Of a DNA stretch of 64,000 bases, positions 61,381 to 64,000 are shown in pieces. The stretch is taken from positions 62,001-126,000 of the forward strand of contig JAKADN010000001.1 of NCBI GenBank assembly GCA_021820445.1. Reading direction: 5' to 3'. Position 1 is the stretch's first letter. Each line of letters begins with the position of its first letter. The position numbers were made by a program, and so were the translations under genes. The stretch is from Nitrospirota bacterium (GTDB taxonomy: Bacteria > Nitrospirota > Leptospirillia > Leptospirillales > Leptospirillaceae). The notes below the pieces were generated by a model. It ran no database searches. It was not told where the DNA came from and saw nothing but the letters and a program-made list of their open reading frames with translations.

Positions 61381-61677
61381 GTGTGTCTGGGAATCCCCAT
61401 GCGTGTGATCTCCCCCTCTTCCGAGTTTTTACTCCAGGCGACCTGCGAGGGCCGCGGGGAGAAGAGGATCGTCAATCTCGCCCTCGTCGGTCCCCAGAGC
61501 GAGGGAAGCTTTGTCCTTGTCTTTTCCGGCCACGCACAGCGGGTCCTGGACCGAGAGGAGGCCCTTCAGATCGACCTGGCACTTGATGCCCTTGAGGCGG
61601 CCCTCTCGGGGGAGACGGATTTCGACCGATTTTTTCCGGAACTTCCCTCCGCCTCCGGCCGGAAAGATCAAGAATGA
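61381..61677 (+). CDS. HypC/HupF-family hydrogenase chaperone
   Basis: MCLGIPMRVI N-terminus; GTG start; position in operon. Confidence 0.85.
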   Translation: MCLGIPMRVISPSSEFLLQATCEGRGEKRIVNLALVGPQSEGSFVLVFSGHAQRVLDREEALQIDLALDALEAALSGETDFDRFFPELPSASGRKDQE

Positions 61678-62480
61678 CCGCCCGGCCTCCGGAGGAACGG
61701 CCGGAAGGGGAACCGGTCACCCGCACCCTGTTCTCGGCTCTCGAAAGAGTGGGCGCCGCTCTCGAACGGGCATTGGCGTCCCCTGCTCTTCCGCAGCGTC
61801 CCGAATTGGGGGATCTGACCCCCGGCGAACGCCGGAGGCTCGTCACCCTCCTGGGGGAGGGTGAGATCTCCGGATCGGTCCAAGCTTCTCCTGGGGAAGA
61901 CGGAGTGGCTCTTTATGTTCGGGAATCGTTCCACCCGGGGATCTGGATGATGGGGGTGAAACCTGAGAAGGACGAGGGGGTGGTTCTGTCCCATATCGAG
62001 GTCGGCCGGGCTCCCGGAATCCTGGTTCAGAGACCGGAGCCCTCCCCGTTCCTCGAATCGGGGGGTCTCGCCTCCGATGATCCGATCGCGGACCAGCTTC
62101 GGCCGGAGCTCATGAACGCCCTGCCTCTTATGATGGAAGCGGCCCAACATCTTGCGGAATACTCTCCGGACAAGAAGAACCACCGGATCTTTCTCAACAA
62201 GCTTCCTCTTTCGGAAGGGGACGCAAAATGGATCGACCGTGTCTGCGCGGGGGGGCGCATCGCCCTGGCGTCAAAGGGATATGGGGACTGTCGTGTGGTG
62301 TCGACCGGTTTTTCAGGGCTGTGGCGGGTCCTCTACAGTAATCCCGAGGGAATCCCTCTTCTCGATGCCCTTTGCGTCGCGGACATTCCCGACGAGATTG
62401 CCGCCGCCCCGGAAGACCTCTCCCAGTCCCTCGCGGACTATCGCGAGTTCCTGGAATGGGTCGCCCGGGACCTGTCGTGA
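61674..62480 (+). CDS. HupH/HyaF-family hydrogenase expression/formation protein
   Basis: LMNALPLMMEAAQHL, GGRIALASKGYGDCRVVSTGFSGLWRVLYSNPEGIPLLDALCVADIPDEI. Confidence 0.85.
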   Translation: MTARPPEERPEGEPVTRTLFSALERVGAALERALASPALPQRPELGDLTPGERRRLVTLLGEGEISGSVQASPGEDGVALYVRESFHPGIWMMGVKPEKDEGVVLSHIEVGRAPGILVQRPEPSPFLESGGLASDDPIADQLRPELMNALPLMMEAAQHLAEYSPDKKNHRIFLNKLPLSEGDAKWIDRVCAGGRIALASKGYGDCRVVSTGFSGLWRVLYSNPEGIPLLDALCVADIPDEIAAAPEDLSQSLADYREFLEWVARDLS

Positions 62481-63643
62481 AGGAGTCGGAGCCAGGACCG
62501 GGGGAATGCCTCCGAGCCATTCTGGACCCGGAGGAGGGGACGGATTCTCCAATGCGTCTGACCCTTTTCCCGAGGGATCTGTCCCATCAGCGGCTTCTCG
62601 AAGGGGTGGAGGAAGGGGAGGCCCTGCGCCGCCTCCGGAGTCTGTTCCATCTTTGCGGAAAGGCCCAGGAGCGACTTGCTTTTCAAGCCCTCCGGGCCGC
62701 CCGGGGGAAGCCGCTCGAGGAGCCCTTTCAAGAGGGGGAGATCCTTCGGGAAAGCCTTTTCGAAAGCCTGCGCTCTCTCCTCCTGCCGATAAACGGCGAG
62801 GCGATCCTCCCTTTTACCGAAAAGGAAGCGTGGAGACATCTTCGGGATCTTGGAAGAAAGGACCGTCATTCGACGGAGAGCAGTTTTTTTACGGGATTTC
62901 GGACCCTTCTCGAAGGCGTCGTGCTGGGCGAGAGCGTCTTCCGGTTCCTGGCCCGTGGAACGGCCGGGGATTGGGACGACTGGCTCCGGGACAGGCGTAT
63001 GCTCTCACCGGTCGTCCGGAAGGCGGCTCTTCTGGCTCCCGAAGGGGAGGGGGCCATTCCCTTTCTCCCGGAGCTCTCCCTTCAGGATGCAGGTTGCCTG
63101 GAGCAGCTGGCCCGCGCCATGGACGACCGGGAATTCCTGTCATGGCCCCACCTGGAAGGGGAGGGGCGGGAGACCGGTCCTCTGGCCCGCGAAAGAGAGC
63201 ATCCTATGGTGTGGGATCTCTGGATGTCCGGACGCTCCCTGTCGGCCCGTTTGGCCGCCCGCCTGGTCGAGCTTGCCCGCTGGTCGAAGGGGGAGAAGGA
63301 CGGTGGGGGAGATAAAGCCAGGCTGGCGGAGATCCGTTCACGCTCACAGGGTGACGGGGTCGGTATCGCCTGGGGAGAGACCTCCCGGGGACTTTTGGTT
63401 CATCGGTGGACCCTAAGGGAAGGGCGGGTGAGGGGCGTCCGGATCCTGGCTCCCACGGAGTGGACCTTTTCTCCGGAAGGGGGCGCCTTCGCCTCCTGGT
63501 GTTCCGCCCTGTCCCGAAAGAGGAGCTCCGGAAGGGGCCTTCGGGCGCTCGTTGCGGATTCTCTCTGGGTCTTCGACCCCTGCGCCCCGGTTGTGGTAAG
63601 GGAGCGTGCTCTCACCGGGGGAATGGACGGTCGGGATGCATGA
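62477..63643 (+). CDS. HupK-like hydrogenase accessory protein
   Basis: GTG start overlapping HupH stop; C-terminal GVGIAWGETSRGLLVHRWTLREGRVRGVRILAPTEWTFSPEGGAF...FDPCAPVVV resembles the large-subunit C-terminus without the second Cys. Confidence 0.7.
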   Translation: MKESEPGPGECLRAILDPEEGTDSPMRLTLFPRDLSHQRLLEGVEEGEALRRLRSLFHLCGKAQERLAFQALRAARGKPLEEPFQEGEILRESLFESLRSLLLPINGEAILPFTEKEAWRHLRDLGRKDRHSTESSFFTGFRTLLEGVVLGESVFRFLARGTAGDWDDWLRDRRMLSPVVRKAALLAPEGEGAIPFLPELSLQDAGCLEQLARAMDDREFLSWPHLEGEGRETGPLAREREHPMVWDLWMSGRSLSARLAARLVELARWSKGEKDGGGDKARLAEIRSRSQGDGVGIAWGETSRGLLVHRWTLREGRVRGVRILAPTEWTFSPEGGAFASWCSALSRKRSSGRGLRALVADSLWVFDPCAPVVVRERALTGGMDGRDA

Positions 63644-64000
63644 ACTCTCTCTGGTGATGAGTCTCCTGGAACTCTGCGAGGACGAGGCATCCCGGGGAGG
63701 ATTTGAACGGATCGATCGGATTGTCCTGGAGGTGGGGGCGCTTTCGGGGGTCTCGGTTCCCGCCCTGACCTTCAGCTTCGAATCTGCCGTCCTGGGAACG
63801 GTCTCGGAATTTGCCGAACTCGAGATCCGGGAGATTCCCGGAACCGGGTGGTGCTTTCACTGCGAAAAGACAGTGTCTCTGCAAGACCCCTTGCGGAGCT
63901 GTCCCGGATGCGGGGGCTCCGGGGTTCTTCCCACGGGAGGGATGGAGTTCCGTCTTTGCGAGCTGATCGTGCGCGACGACCGGTCCGGGAAAATACCGGA
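63636..64000 (+). CDS. hypA: Hydrogenase nickel incorporation protein HypA (truncated by window end)
   Basis: MHELSLVMSLLELCEDEA N-terminus; CFHCEKTVSLQDPLRSCPGCGG zinc motif; open at window edge. Confidence 0.93.
   Translation, partial: MHELSLVMSLLELCEDEASRGGFERIDRIVLEVGALSGVSVPALTFSFESAVLGTVSEFAELEIREIPGTGWCFHCEKTVSLQDPLRSCPGCGGSGVLPTGGMEFRLCELIVRDDRSGKIP

Overview
GC-rich bacterial chromosome segment with dense, mostly operonic coding. The gene content resembles an acidophilic Nitrospirota/Leptospirillum-like organism; that assignment is inference from gene content only. Main blocks: an MFS transporter fragment; a decayed toxin-antitoxin region (about 0.9-3.2 kb) with two VapB ORFs, each next to a broken vapC; a minus-strand trehalose/glycogen operon (treZ-treY-degenerate TreS paralogue-treS-glgX-small secreted protein) with 4-nt overlaps at all five junctions; DUF255 thioredoxin-like protein, esterase, def-fmt-htpX-rpe; mreB-mreC-mreD-PBP2-rodA-rng; a ferredoxin and a B12-type radical SAM protein; rplM-rpsI; argC-argJ; rpsB-tsf-pyrH-frr-alr; an MCE/Mla-type transporter; a System II cytochrome c maturation cluster (resB-ccsA-tlpA-tlpA2-ccdA); priA-nrdR-glyA-rpiB; a tandem pair of thymidylate-kinase-like genes; and a group 1 [NiFe]-hydrogenase operon (small, large, cyt b, protease, HypC/HupF, HupH, HupK-like, HypA) running off the right edge. 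The best candidates for new biology are a GH13 TreS paralogue that has lost catalytic residues but keeps an intact reading frame, a tandem TMK-like pair with a diverged DRY motif, an MCE protein fused to a barrel-like C-terminus with no MlaC nearby, and a predicted O2-tolerant (six-Cys proximal cluster) hydrogenase with a reduced maturation set. No CRISPR array, rRNA, tRNA or IS element was recognised by eye.
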